Source: Dehalococcoides mccartyi CG5
GTDB taxonomy: Bacteria; Chloroflexota; Dehalococcoidia; Dehalococcoidales; Dehalococcoidaceae
NCBI RefSeq assembly: GCF_000830885.1
Contig: NZ_CP006951.1
Span: 806,001-870,000 of the forward strand
Direction: 5' to 3'
Length of the DNA: 64,000 nucleotides
Part shown: positions 9,210 through 18,593 of the stretch, piece by piece
Layout: each line of letters begins with the position of its first letter
Position numbering within the stretch: position 1 is the stretch's first letter
The notes under the pieces: model-generated
Told to the model about the DNA's origin: nothing
The model's database searches: none
What the model saw: the letters and a program-made list of their open reading frames with translations, nothing else
Position numbers and translations under genes: made by a program

Positions 9210-9779
9210 TTAAACTTTTAGCAATCCGCGAAATCCTCTGGAGCTATACCAAGAGTGGGCACTGTTATGAAACACAAAGACATGGCCGTAACGCCGGTCA
9301 GCAAAAATGGCGCCACCAAGTTTTCTAATATCGGATGGTGTTTTTATCCAGCTCTCCGTCTTCATATCAAAATTGCCAAGTTTCTGCAAGCCCCTATATT
9401 GTTCTTCGGTTAAAAGCTCAATGCCCATCTCATTTGCCACATCCACAGCGTTACCACCGGGTGCTTCCCGCTTTTTGGCCGCCTCATGGTCATAACACAT
9501 TTTCCTGCGGCCATAAGGGCTTTCAGCTGAGCAATCATAAAAACTATATTTATCCGTCTCGTTATCATGGTCAACCACATCGGGTTCACCGCCGGTTCTT
9601 TCCATTTCATTTAGTGCCCACAGTTTTTCAGTATTATCTGTCAATTTTTCTTGTATTTTAGCCCATTCAAGACCTTTATGTCGGCTCATGTTCTTATCAA
9701 AACGGGCTTTTAATACTCTAAACAGTTCGGCATGTTGTTCCGGTGATAAGTCTTTTTTAATACTGCTATTCTCGATCAT
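9210..9779 (-). CDS. DUF4256 family protein
   Basis: A 189-residue soluble protein that I recognise as DUF4256: it has the conserved block with YDCSAESPYGRR and the carboxyl-terminal block with GGAIFADRRYGHVFVFHNSAHSWY split over two strands. No catalytic function is established for the family. Start is ATG at 9779 with AGAGGT about 12 bases upstream. It follows the 16S/tRNA-Ile unit in the same direction, but a terminator separates them. No operon partner is visible. Confidence 0.75.
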   Translation of the reverse strand: MIENSSIKKDLSPEQHAELFRVLKARFDKNMSRHKGLEWAKIQEKLTDNTEKLWALNEMERTGGEPDVVDHDNETDKYSFYDCSAESPYGRRKMCYDHEAAKKREAPGGNAVDVANEMGIELLTEEQYRGLQKLGNFDMKTESWIKTPSDIRKLGGAIFADRRYGHVFVFHNSAHSWYSSRGFRGLLKV

Positions 9780-10084
9780 ACTTCTATATTACCTCTATCT
9801 TTAAGGTGTTTAAAAGTAAGCATTCAGGTATTTAAAAAGACTTCTCTGTCAATCAAAGCAAGCGGACCGGTATTAGACAACAGGCTCATGAAAATTATAC
9901 CACCGGCAATTGCCCGTAAAAGCATATTTCAATAATATAGAAGCAGGTACAATAGCTAAACCAATGTAAAGATTACATCTGGATATGTTGAAACCCGGAA
10001 TGGTTTTGGGGCAAAACCTGTTTGATCAATTTGGGAAATATTCAATGATATTAAAGCCGCCAGCTCTTCGAGAAAGTTTTCTTC
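9780..10084. other. Intergenic stretch, no firm gene
   Basis: AT-rich spacer between the DUF4256 start and the terminator behind tRNA-Ile. The only coding candidate is a 33-codon minus-strand frame (9824-9925, starting MLLRAIAGG) with a hydrophobic first half but no ribosome binding site. I do not call it. No repeat or RNA motif seen. Confidence 0.5.
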
Positions 10085-10134
10085 TAAAAAACAAACCGGG
10101 GGAATATGAAAATATCACATTCCCCCCGTTGTTA
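10085..10134 (-). terminator. Terminator of the 16S rRNA-tRNA-Ile unit
   Basis: On the minus strand CGGGGGGAAT pairs with ATTCCCCCG around an A/T-rich loop, and the stem is followed by TTTGTTTTTT. It lies 65 bases beyond the tRNA-Ile 3' end, so 16S and tRNA-Ile probably form one transcript that stops here. Confidence 0.8.
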
Positions 10135-10198
10135 TTCGAAACGATTAGAACTCTAGTTTAAAGACCTTCTCAAAAAGAGTTTTACCTTTTGTACAACA

Positions 10199-10276
10199 TG
10201 GTGGGCCATCTTGGTCTCGAACCCAAGGACCTCAGTCTTATCAGGACTGCGCTCTAACCAACTGAGCTAATGGCCC
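10199..10276 (-). tRNA. tRNA-Ile (anticodon GAT), CCA encoded
   Basis: The minus strand folds as a cloverleaf: acceptor GGGCCAT/ATGGCCC with discriminator A and encoded CCA, D arm GCTC/GAGC, anticodon arm CAGTC/GACTG with loop CTGATAA (anticodon GAT). It lies downstream of 16S, where bacterial rRNA operons often hold tRNA-Ile, but no 23S follows. The T arm is one base longer than usual: stem CTTGG/CCAAG encloses an eight-base loop, or a standard loop would need a G-A mismatch. Confidence 0.93.
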
Positions 10277-12084
<1,808 letters not shown>

Positions 12085-12114
12085 CAATATTAATTACTAG
12101 TGTATTGTTTAAAA

Positions 12115-12145
12115 CTTTTCTTTCCGCTATCCAGTTGTTAAGGTG
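12115..12145 (-). repeat. 5' arm of the pre-16S processing stem
   Basis: Partner of 10493-10523, 31 bases upstream of the 16S 5' end. It contains CTTTTCTTTCCGCTATCCAG on the plus strand, the exact complement of the other arm over 20 bases. Confidence 0.9.
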
Positions 12146-12167
12146 CATCAGTTCCAGACAAAGAGAG

Positions 12168-12197
12168 ATAGTATCACATTTGGCTGCTCTCTGTCAA
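12168..12197 (-). promoter_or_regulatory. 16S rRNA promoter
   Basis: On the minus strand a perfect -35 TTGACA (12192-12197) is followed after 18 bases by TACTAT (12168-12173). Initiation near 12160 would give a leader of about 75 bases that includes the processing arm. Confidence 0.75.
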
Positions 12198-12820
12198 GGA
12201 AAACCCCAGCCTGTTAAAGGCTTTTGTGGAGTTGTCTACCGTGTAACCTGTCTTTTAAGGTGGCCGTTTTTTACTCGGCAATCAATTTCAACGTGGGAGA
12301 GTATATCATAGGGTTTAGGGGAAAGCAAATCCCGTTTTAGCTTTGGAGAGGGGTAATTTTCAAAATATCTGGCATATTTTTTGTTATTTTTGCCCATCTG
12401 TCATATAACCTTGCATACATACAGTGGTCACATCATGCACTCGTAGAGTTTTCTTTGGTATGACGTAGCTTGATTATTGACAAAAAGTGTCCAACTATAT
12501 TTTTACTCCCGTCCGAAATAATACCACCAACCATAATTTTGGTTTTAGATTTCTAATGATTCAGATTGGATTTTTTAACCTTGTCAATCCGCCGCATAAC
12601 GCCAAATGAAGGCATATATATTAAACTGGTGCAATCTTGCTAACAGCAGATTTATACCGCCCATTTTACAGCTAGGGAGCGCATAACGCACACAAGCGGC
12701 AAACACGAACTCAAACCAATCTTTAGCAAAATGGTAAAGTACAGCCTTCACTAAATTGCCAACTTTATAAAAAGTTTACACCGACTTACAATATTTTATA
12801 TTAATTTTGTAAGCCCACGA

Positions 12821-12826
12821 TATAAT
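12821..12826 (+). promoter_or_regulatory. -10 element directly before the 12833 start
   Basis: A perfect TATAAT ends seven bases before the ATG at 12833. The -35 region is weak and AT-rich. Initiation would fall at or next to the start codon, which would make the mRNA leaderless. No ribosome binding site is present. Confidence 0.55.
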
Positions 12827-12832
12827 AGATAC

Positions 12833-13432
12833 ATGAAAAGTAATAATGTTTCGAGTCCCAGACTACAGGGTATCTATGAACAATACTATCGTGCTAAACG
12901 ATTATTGCAACTAGCTCGCCGTTCCAAGAAACCCCATACCAAATTTACTAATTTAATTGCTGCGGTATATCCAGCCCGCTCAATAGTTGAATTGATACTC
13001 GAAGCTACTGAAAAACAAGAACTTAAATCTCCTAAAAGCAACGATATTAAAGAAAACAGAAAAAACCTTGAGCTAGAAATCTCTCAAGCTATTCCGTTCT
13101 ATCATCTCTTGGAAAAAATTCGTATTCACGACTTTCATCGATTTGGTTGTCTTCCTCCAACAAAAAACAAGAGGAGATTTTATGGAGGTCCAGTAAAGCT
13201 AATTGCGAACCAAGGTGTTGTCGCATTATTAATAACACGAAATGGACTAAAATGAGTTAAGACAGGAGATTCGGCTATCGAAGGGCAAAGACCTTTATGC
13301 CAAAGTAATGATATGTTTTTCGAGGAGAAGAGTGATAAATTTGTTTCACTTGAAGAAATACTAAACGATTACTTGGAAGCAATTCCGAAAGTCATTTCCA
13401 ATTTTGAGACTTTACTTAATACGACACAATAG
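12833..13432 (+). pseudogene. Hypothetical gene interrupted by an in-frame TGA
   Basis: The first open part (to 13255) gives 140 residues. After the TGA at 13253-13255 the same frame stays open for 58 more codons to a TAG at 13430. The downstream part reads as normal protein (for example GQRPLCQSNDMFFEE and FVSLEEILNDYLEAI), so the original product was about 199 residues. It is mostly helical with no membrane segment; I do not recognise the family. Codon use is AT-rich, unlike the neighbours, which with the adjoining tRNA genes hints at foreign origin. It could be expressed as the 140-residue form, but a nonsense mutation is the simplest reading. Confidence 0.65.
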
Positions 13433-13463
13433 CGTCATACGACTGTATTACACGTTAAATTTT

Positions 13464-13540
13464 TGGTAGCGCATACCGGATTCGAACCGGTGATCTCGTC
13501 CTTGAGAGGGACGCGTCCTGGGCCGCTAGACGAATGCGCC
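13464..13540 (-). tRNA. tRNA-Glu (anticodon CTC), CCA encoded
   Basis: Cloverleaf on the minus strand: acceptor GGCGCAT with ATGCGCT (one G-U pair), discriminator A, encoded CCA, anticodon stem CGTCC/GGACG with loop CTCTCAA (CTC), T arm with GTTCGAATCC. It lies 12 bases from tRNA-Gln in the same direction. Confidence 0.93.
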
Positions 13541-13552
13541 ATAAGAACGAAG

Positions 13553-13626
13553 TGGCTGGGGAAGAAGGATTCGAACCTTCCCATACGGATTCAGAGTCCG
13601 CTGTCCTACCGCTAGACGATTCCCCA
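13553..13626 (-). tRNA. tRNA-Gln (anticodon CTG), CCA encoded
   Basis: Cloverleaf on the minus strand: acceptor TGGGGAA/TTCCCCA, discriminator G, encoded CCA, anticodon stem GCGGA/TCCGT with loop CTCTGAA (CTG), T stem GAAGG/CCTTC. It is upstream of tRNA-Glu and probably cotranscribed with it. Confidence 0.92.
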
Positions 13627-13715
13627 ACATGCACACGGATTATACCAGTAAGCCAAGCTACAAAACAACGCCGCATCAATATTTAAAGGTGCGGCATTGT
13701 CTTGCTATAGCCAAT

Positions 13716-13847
13716 TTATGAAATAGGGGTAATTGCAGGAGGCATATAAAGGAAGCCATAGAAAATAACTAAACTTATGCCAAAGCAGCAAAACAAGAAG
13801 GCTAATATGAAAGCTATAACGCCGGCATTCTCTATCAGTTTACTCAT
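13716..13847 (-). CDS. Small single-span membrane protein (43 residues)
   Basis: A 43-residue protein consisting of a short amino terminus (MSKLIENAG), one long hydrophobic segment (about residues 9-35, rich in Ile, Phe, Leu and with two Cys) and a short Pro-containing tail ending in PITPIS. ATG at 13847 is preceded by GGAGATAGGAAACGG, a plausible ribosome binding site. It is upstream of the tRNA-Gln/Glu pair and divergent from rnc. I do not recognise a family. The clean membrane segment and start signal make it a likely real small protein. Confidence 0.5.
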   Translation of the reverse strand: MSKLIENAGVIAFILAFLFCCFGISLVIFYGFLYMPPAITPIS

Positions 13848-13939
13848 TCCGTTTCCTATCTCCTATATACATTTTTATATCAGAAATATCATAAATGCTT
13901 TTTAATCTTAAGTCAAGAAAACCCTGCATTTACTTCAGC

Positions 13940-13967
13940 TTGACATGTATTTGCCGAATGGCATAAT
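13940..13967 (+). promoter_or_regulatory. Strong promoter abutting the rnc start
   Basis: A perfect -35 TTGACA (13940-13945) and CATAAT (13962-13967, five of six) are 16 bases apart. Initiation would be expected at about 13974, only a few bases before ATG 13978, so the rnc mRNA is probably leaderless. The more upstream ATG at 13945 lies inside this promoter and cannot be the start. Confidence 0.7.
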
Positions 13968-13977
13968 CTTATCTGAA

Positions 13978-14691
13978 ATGTTAGATTTAACTGAACTTGA
14001 AAACTCTCTGGGAGTAAAGTTTGAGCAGCCATCGCTTCTAGAGCAGGCACTTATACATACTTCGTGGGTAAATGAAAACCCTAATCACTCAAGCGGCTCT
14101 AACGAAAGAATGGAATTTCTGGGTGATGCCGTTCTGGGTGTTATCTTTGCAGATCGTCTTTACCATGATTTCCCTGATATTCAGGAAGGTGATTTGACCC
14201 GTTTCCGTTCCCTGCTGGTGCGGCGGGAGAGTCTGGTAAGGGTAGCTTTGGGAATAAACCTTGGCAAGTATCTCTATCTGGGGCGGGGGGAAGACGTATC
14301 CAAGGGGCGTTTCAAACCGGCGAATCTGGCGGGTGCCTTTGAAGCAGTCCTGGCAGCTATATACATAGATAAGGGTATGGATGTAACCCGGGAAGTGATT
14401 TTCCGCCTTTTCAAGACCGAAATGGAGCGGGTACAAACCCTTAGTTCCAATATTGACTACAAATCCCGCCTGCAAGAGCTTATTCAGGCTCAACTGCAGC
14501 TTACACCCCGCTATCGTATTACAAATTTCAGCGGGCCAGAGCACAATCGTTTATTTATAGCAGAGGTTTATGCAGAAGACAGGGTATTTGCGGAAGGTTC
14601 CGGGCGAAGCAAAAAAGAGGCCGAAACCAATGCCGCCAAGGTAGCTCTGCAACAGTTTGAAAACAGCTTTACAGACGAAGATAACATTTGA
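13978..14691 (+). CDS. rnc: Ribonuclease III
   Basis: A 237-residue double-strand-specific endoribonuclease that processes rRNA precursors and structured mRNAs. The catalytic signature NERMEFLGD is at residues 42-50, the second acidic site lies in AGAFEAVLAAIY (Glu near 122), and a double-stranded-RNA-binding domain covers about residues 155-223. I place the start at 13978, not 13945, because a near-consensus promoter occupies the sequence before it and the family normally begins just before the LTELE-like helix. There is no ribosome binding site. A 46-residue protein and acylphosphatase follow in the same direction. Its expected substrate, the 16S stem, is 2 kb away. Confidence 0.93.
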   Translation: MLDLTELENSLGVKFEQPSLLEQALIHTSWVNENPNHSSGSNERMEFLGDAVLGVIFADRLYHDFPDIQEGDLTRFRSLLVRRESLVRVALGINLGKYLYLGRGEDVSKGRFKPANLAGAFEAVLAAIYIDKGMDVTREVIFRLFKTEMERVQTLSSNIDYKSRLQELIQAQLQLTPRYRITNFSGPEHNRLFIAEVYAEDRVFAEGSGRSKKEAETNAAKVALQQFENSFTDEDNI

Positions 14692-14720
14692 TAAACTTCT
14701 AGTATTACAGGAGGATATAT

Positions 14721-14861
14721 ATGGGTGGCAGAGATTTTCAATCACGAGAGAACAAAAAACAGAAGAAGGATTCCAAGAAACCGGGAGTTTCGGGTGAATT
14801 TTTCCAGCCGAATATAGAACCGGAAGTAGTCCGCAAAAAGAAAAAAGGCAAAGACGTATAA
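14721..14861 (+). CDS. Small lysine-rich basic protein (46 residues)
   Basis: A 46-residue protein with a strong ribosome binding site (CAGGAGG, seven bases before ATG) between rnc and acyP. It is very basic in both halves (ENKKQKK near residues 10-16, RKKKKGK near 39-45) around a short central part, EFFQPNIEPE. This composition suggests contact with RNA or ribosomes, which fits the position behind rnc, but I recognise no family. It is likely cotranscribed with rnc. Confidence 0.6.
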   Translation: MGGRDFQSRENKKQKKDSKKPGVSGEFFQPNIEPEVVRKKKKGKDV

Positions 14862-14882
14862 CCCGGAATATGAGGCTTTGGC

Positions 14883-15158
14883 ATGCATTGTCTGAGAGCC
14901 ATTGTCAAAGGGAAGGTACAGGGAGTTTACTTCAGAGACTTCACCCGAACACAGGCAACGCGTCTGGGTCTTTGCGGATACGCCAAAAACCTGGCCAACG
15001 GGGCTGAAGTGGAAGTGGTAGCTGAAGGAGACAAAGACGCACTCCTTGAGTTCTTGGATTTACTCCGTTCAGGTCCTCCCCGTGCCGAGGTTAAAGATGT
15101 GGAAACCAGCTGGGAAACAGCAACCGCCAACTACAGTGATTTCCGCATCAAGCATTAA
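14883..15158 (+). CDS. acyP: Acylphosphatase
   Basis: A 91-residue enzyme that hydrolyses acyl phosphates such as acetyl phosphate or carbamoyl phosphate. The signature GKVQGVYFRDFTR is present with the catalytic Arg at about residue 18 and the catalytic Asn in GYAKNLANG at about residue 36. Length is exactly that of the family. It follows the small basic protein after 21 bases and converges with the DUF362-like gene. Confidence 0.93.
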   Translation: MHCLRAIVKGKVQGVYFRDFTRTQATRLGLCGYAKNLANGAEVEVVAEGDKDALLEFLDLLRSGPPRAEVKDVETSWETATANYSDFRIKH

Positions 15159-15184
15159 CCCGAACTAAACAGGAACAAAGCACT

Positions 15185-15919
15185 TTAAGTCCAGCGTTCA
15201 AGTTCAACGCTGGATGTTTTTATTAACTCCAAATAGTCTGTCTTAATATTCAAGGTACGTGAAACTTCGGTATCCACTTCATAAGGTTCACCGGCAAATA
15301 TCTTGCCCAAATGCTCAATCTCGCCTTTGGTCGGGTCCCCGTGGCTGGTAAATTTCTGGGTAGCTTCTATAATGCCCATATCAAACGGCAAAGTGAAGTA
15401 AAGGTCAGATAAAACCTTTTCAATACCCTGACTGTAAAGTGAATCCCAGCCCGTCTTACCGCTACCGTATTTGCCGGAGGGCAATACCGGCAGCAAATTT
15501 GAGATAGAGAAGTTGCCCTTGCCGTTAATAATCTGCAAGGGAGTGACGCTAATCAGAAAATCACTGGACAAGATAACATTCGGCACCCAAAAGGTGGGAA
15601 CAACCAGAGGCTTGTTCAAAGGGTTATCCACCTCAACCCAGGTGCAATCATTCACATCCAGCAGAACCACTCTTTGAAAGTCGTATGAAAGAGCTTTATA
15701 AATGCTCTTCACAGGGGCTCCTCCGGGTGCGCCTTCAAGTATGATAATATCCGCATCACTTATCCTGCGTATGCCGCTAATAATTTTTTGAATAAGTTCG
15801 CGGCTGGTGCTGACCGGATATTGCACCGGATAACGGGCACATGGCTTTATAAGGACTCTTCTGGCACGGGAAAGTATCTCCGGTGCCTTAAAATTATATT
15901 CGGATGCATTGTATATCAA
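15185..15919 (-). CDS. DUF362-like protein
   Basis: A 244-residue soluble protein. The early VLIKPCARYP block, the following STSRELIQKII helix and the central PLQIINGKGNFSISN region resemble DUF362 proteins, some of which come with an iron-sulfur domain that is absent here. Start is TTG with AGGAG seven bases upstream; the preceding open frame ends on TTGA at the same place, which suggests coupling. A hairpin (CCAGCGTT/AACGCTGG at about 15192-15214) sits inside the last codons and may serve as terminator for the convergent acyP. The family call is tentative and function unknown. Confidence 0.55.
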   Translation of the reverse strand: MIYNASEYNFKAPEILSRARRVLIKPCARYPVQYPVSTSRELIQKIISGIRRISDADIIILEGAPGGAPVKSIYKALSYDFQRVVLLDVNDCTWVEVDNPLNKPLVVPTFWVPNVILSSDFLISVTPLQIINGKGNFSISNLLPVLPSGKYGSGKTGWDSLYSQGIEKVLSDLYFTLPFDMGIIEATQKFTSHGDPTKGEIEHLGKIFAGEPYEVDTEVSRTLNIKTDYLELIKTSSVELERWT

Positions 15920-16239
15920 GAATTTACTCCTGGTTTATCATAATAAGTAATTGGCATGTCAATATTCCGTTGTCTCAGGTCAAACTGCGATTGACATTTT
16001 ACAGGCACAAGGAACAGGTCAAAATGCCCCTGCCTCAAAAACGCCCCCGACTTGCCGGCTTGGTAAGTCACAAATCGGATACCTCTGTTTATCCTGATAT
16101 TAAAGCACAAAACCGATGCCTTTATTCCGGCTAAAAAATACTCCGCCAGAGTTTTTACCCGGTTAAGCATCGGCAGTTGGCTTAGCCATATTGCAGCTTT
16201 TCCCCAGATATTAACACCCGCCTGTGCATTAGGCACCAA
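15916..16239 (-). CDS. Possible upstream ORF coupled to the DUF362-like gene
   Basis: A 107-codon frame starting with GTG. Its TGA stop overlaps the TTG start of the DUF362-like gene (TTGA), and the ribosome binding site of the latter lies inside its last codons, an arrangement typical of translational coupling. I do not recognise the sequence; it is basic and has no membrane segment. No clear ribosome binding site precedes the GTG. It may be real or chance. The rest of the gap up to 16449 shows nothing. Confidence 0.3.
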   Translation of the reverse strand: MVPNAQAGVNIWGKAAIWLSQLPMLNRVKTLAEYFLAGIKASVLCFNIRINRGIRFVTYQAGKSGAFLRQGHFDLFLVPVKCQSQFDLRQRNIDMPITYYDKPGVNS

Positions 16240-16449
16240 ATAACGAATAATACGCCTCCAACCATAAATGCAACTTTGGCAAAACCAAAATTGTAGAAAT
16301 TTGAGGCATACTATTCATCCTGGGCTAAATCCCGGCCGGAAACTTTTCCCTCTATCTAAGGGATTGGCAATCAATTATCTGCAAGAACATCGGCCGCACT
16401 CGCAACCTATTCATTTTAGCACAAAAGTCAAGATTTTCAGCTATATTAT

Positions 16450-17943
16450 TTATAATATTTTTGCAATATTTAATGCCAGACTTATCAGAGTAGGCACAGA
16501 TGCCCCTGAACCACCCTTAACCTGATAACCATTGTCCTTATCCAGATAAGCAGTTCCAGCAATGTCCAAATGAACCCAAGGCCTGTTTTCAACAAACTCC
16601 TCAAGGAACAAAGCCGCCGTACTGGCACCGGCAACCGGACCACCCACGTTTTTAATATCTGCCACGTCACTTTTTATCATTTCTTTATACTCTTCAAAAG
16701 TGGGTAACTGCCAGATGCACTCACCCGACTGTTTGGCAGCAGCTACAACCTTGCTGTAAAACTCGTCATTATTAGTAAAACCACCGCTGCAGGCACTGCC
16801 GAAAATGCGTGAGCAGGCACCGGTAAGGGTAGCTACATCTACCATTTGTTTAGCTCCCTGTTTGCAGGCATAATCAAGGGCATCAGCCAGTATCAGCCGC
16901 CCTTCAGCATCTGTAGAATGGATTTCTACGGTCTTTCCACTGGCCATGCGCAGAATGTCACCCGGCTTGATTGCACAACCGCTGGGCATGTTTTCAGTAG
17001 CTGGAACAATGCCCATAATATTTATCGCCGGCCTTAGTTTGGCAATAGCCCCCATGGCTGTAATCACCGCCGCCCCGCCGGACATGTCAGATTTCATTTC
17101 CCACATTTTATCCCAAGGTTTGAGCGAAATACCACCGGAATCAAAGGTAATAGCCTTACCGACATAAGCCATATCAAGTTCATCACTGTCACGCCCGGTA
17201 TATTTCAGGATAATAAACTTGGGTGCCTGGCATGAGCCCTGCCCTACCCCCAGTATTCCGCCCATTCCTTTTTCAAGCAACTGGCTTTCGTTAAATATTT
17301 CACAGTCAAGACCGGATGATTCGGCCAGACGCCGGGCAAAATCTGCCAGATCAGTTGGTGTCATGTTACTGGATGGTTCATTTACAAGGTCACGGGCAGA
17401 ACATACTGCCTCTGCTACAATCTGCCCCTTTATAAGCCCCTGTGAGGCGCTTGCAAGGTCAGCCTTGTCCCCCAGCACCAGCTTTATCTCGTCAATTATC
17501 CCGTTTTCATTGCCGCTTGTGAAATATTTGCGAAAACGGTAACTCCCCATCAGGACACCCCCAGAGGCGGTTTCCGCCAGCACATCTGCCGCCAGCGGCA
17601 TCTCTCCTAGCCAGATAACTATATTCTTGAAACTTTTCTTTGATAAAGCCCTTGAAAGCTCACCCGCAGATTTTCGGAATTCATCAGCATTAAATTTATC
17701 AGCTTTGCCCAAACCAAATACCGCCAGATAGCGAACCGGAAGGTTGCCCAGAGTATTTACCAGATGAAGTTCACCTGTCTTGCCTTTCAGTTCGGCTTTG
17801 GCCTTCATTTCACCAATACAGCCGCCCAGTTTAGCATCCAGTTCCTTAAGCTCAAAGCTCAAATCCTGTCCTTCAAAAACAGGCATAGCCAAAACATCAG
17901 CCATAATTGACTGCGGTCTTTGTTTTACAATTTTGATTTCCAT
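16450..17943 (-). CDS. pepA: Leucyl aminopeptidase (M17 family)
   Basis: A 497-residue cytosolic metallo-aminopeptidase that removes amino-terminal residues from peptides. The carboxyl-terminal catalytic domain carries KAITFDSGGISLKP (metal ligands Lys and Asp) and the signature STDAEGRLILADAL (metal ligands Asp and Glu, catalytic Arg); family members usually have Asn as first residue of this signature. The amino-terminal domain is the typical macro-like fold. Its ATG overlaps the TAA of the P-loop kinase gene upstream (TAATG), so the two are coupled. It is the last gene of the operon with acyl-CoA ligase homologue, DegV and kinase. Confidence 0.95.
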   Translation of the reverse strand: MEIKIVKQRPQSIMADVLAMPVFEGQDLSFELKELDAKLGGCIGEMKAKAELKGKTGELHLVNTLGNLPVRYLAVFGLGKADKFNADEFRKSAGELSRALSKKSFKNIVIWLGEMPLAADVLAETASGGVLMGSYRFRKYFTSGNENGIIDEIKLVLGDKADLASASQGLIKGQIVAEAVCSARDLVNEPSSNMTPTDLADFARRLAESSGLDCEIFNESQLLEKGMGGILGVGQGSCQAPKFIILKYTGRDSDELDMAYVGKAITFDSGGISLKPWDKMWEMKSDMSGGAAVITAMGAIAKLRPAINIMGIVPATENMPSGCAIKPGDILRMASGKTVEIHSTDAEGRLILADALDYACKQGAKQMVDVATLTGACSRIFGSACSGGFTNNDEFYSKVVAAAKQSGECIWQLPTFEEYKEMIKSDVADIKNVGGPVAGASTAALFLEEFVENRPWVHLDIAGTAYLDKDNGYQVKGGSGASVPTLISLALNIAKIL

Positions 17944-18545
17944 TATCTACACTCCTCCTGCTCTATATAGGTTTTTACGTCTTTTATTACACGTGCCAGC
18001 ACCGGCTGAAAATCAGCCTCGGTCTTTATACGATAACACTCCTCGGAAACAGGCTCAAACATAGGCTTCAGCATCTGATAAATTGTCCAATCCGCATCAG
18101 AGCGGGACGCACCCTGTTGCATCCGCCGTTCCATGCGTTTTTTAACTATCCCCGGCGGCAAATCCATCTCTACAACAAACCATTTTATACCCAGCCCGTC
18201 GGCAATGTTATATAAAGGGCTGCGGTCTTTGGCAGTCATGCTGGTAGCGTCCAACACCAGCGATACACTCTGCCCAAGTAATTTGCCCATCAGTTCATGT
18301 ATTGCCTTAAATACTCTGGTGTGCTCTGAATCGGAATAAACAGGCTGATTTATCAGAGTTTTACGCAGAGCGTCACTTTCCAGTATCACGACCGGAATTT
18401 GTTTTGCAAAACGCCCGGCAAAGGTGCTTTTTCCTGTTCCCGGCAGACCCACCAGTATAAGCAAAAACGGACACTTCTCAGCCGGAGGCAAGTCACCCAG
18501 ACTATCCAGCAGTAATCTTATATCATCTTCAGGTATAAACGGCAT
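17943..18545 (-). CDS. P-loop kinase/ATPase (AAA_33 type)
   Basis: A 200-residue protein with a Walker A motif GLPGTGKS (residues 33-40), a downstream VLDATSMTAKDR segment and an RMERR region typical of small-molecule or polynucleotide kinases of the AAA_33/zeta-like group. It probably phosphorylates a small metabolite. Such proteins are not necessarily toxins, and no antitoxin gene is adjacent. The stop overlaps the pepA start by one base. Substrate unknown. Confidence 0.75.
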   Translation of the reverse strand: MPFIPEDDIRLLLDSLGDLPPAEKCPFLLILVGLPGTGKSTFAGRFAKQIPVVILESDALRKTLINQPVYSDSEHTRVFKAIHELMGKLLGQSVSLVLDATSMTAKDRSPLYNIADGLGIKWFVVEMDLPPGIVKKRMERRMQQGASRSDADWTIYQMLKPMFEPVSEECYRIKTEADFQPVLARVIKDVKTYIEQEECR

Positions 18546-18593
18546 AATAACTAAATATTATATTCCAAAATATCTAAAAAACCCAGACAGTTT

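Larger units (their letters stand above)
12085..12832. other. 16S leader and AT-rich intergenic region
   Basis: The part up to about 12200 is the 16S leader and promoter. From about 12310 to 12830 I find no open frame, RNA gene or repeat that I can support. It is AT-rich and full of stops on both strands, and may be old deleted material next to the interrupted gene at 12833. Confidence 0.6.

Noticed and set aside
9824-9925. 33-codon minus-strand frame with hydrophobic start
   Set aside because: No ribosome binding site, no neighbour context, and short enough to arise by chance.
12833-13432. Selenocysteine or TGA recoding in the interrupted gene
   Set aside because: No SECIS-like hairpin was seen after the TGA and no catalytic Cys/Sec context is present; nonsense mutation or sequence error is more likely.
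17943-18545. Zeta-toxin reading of the P-loop kinase
   Set aside because: No antitoxin gene is adjacent and the gene is coupled to pepA; a metabolic kinase is simpler.
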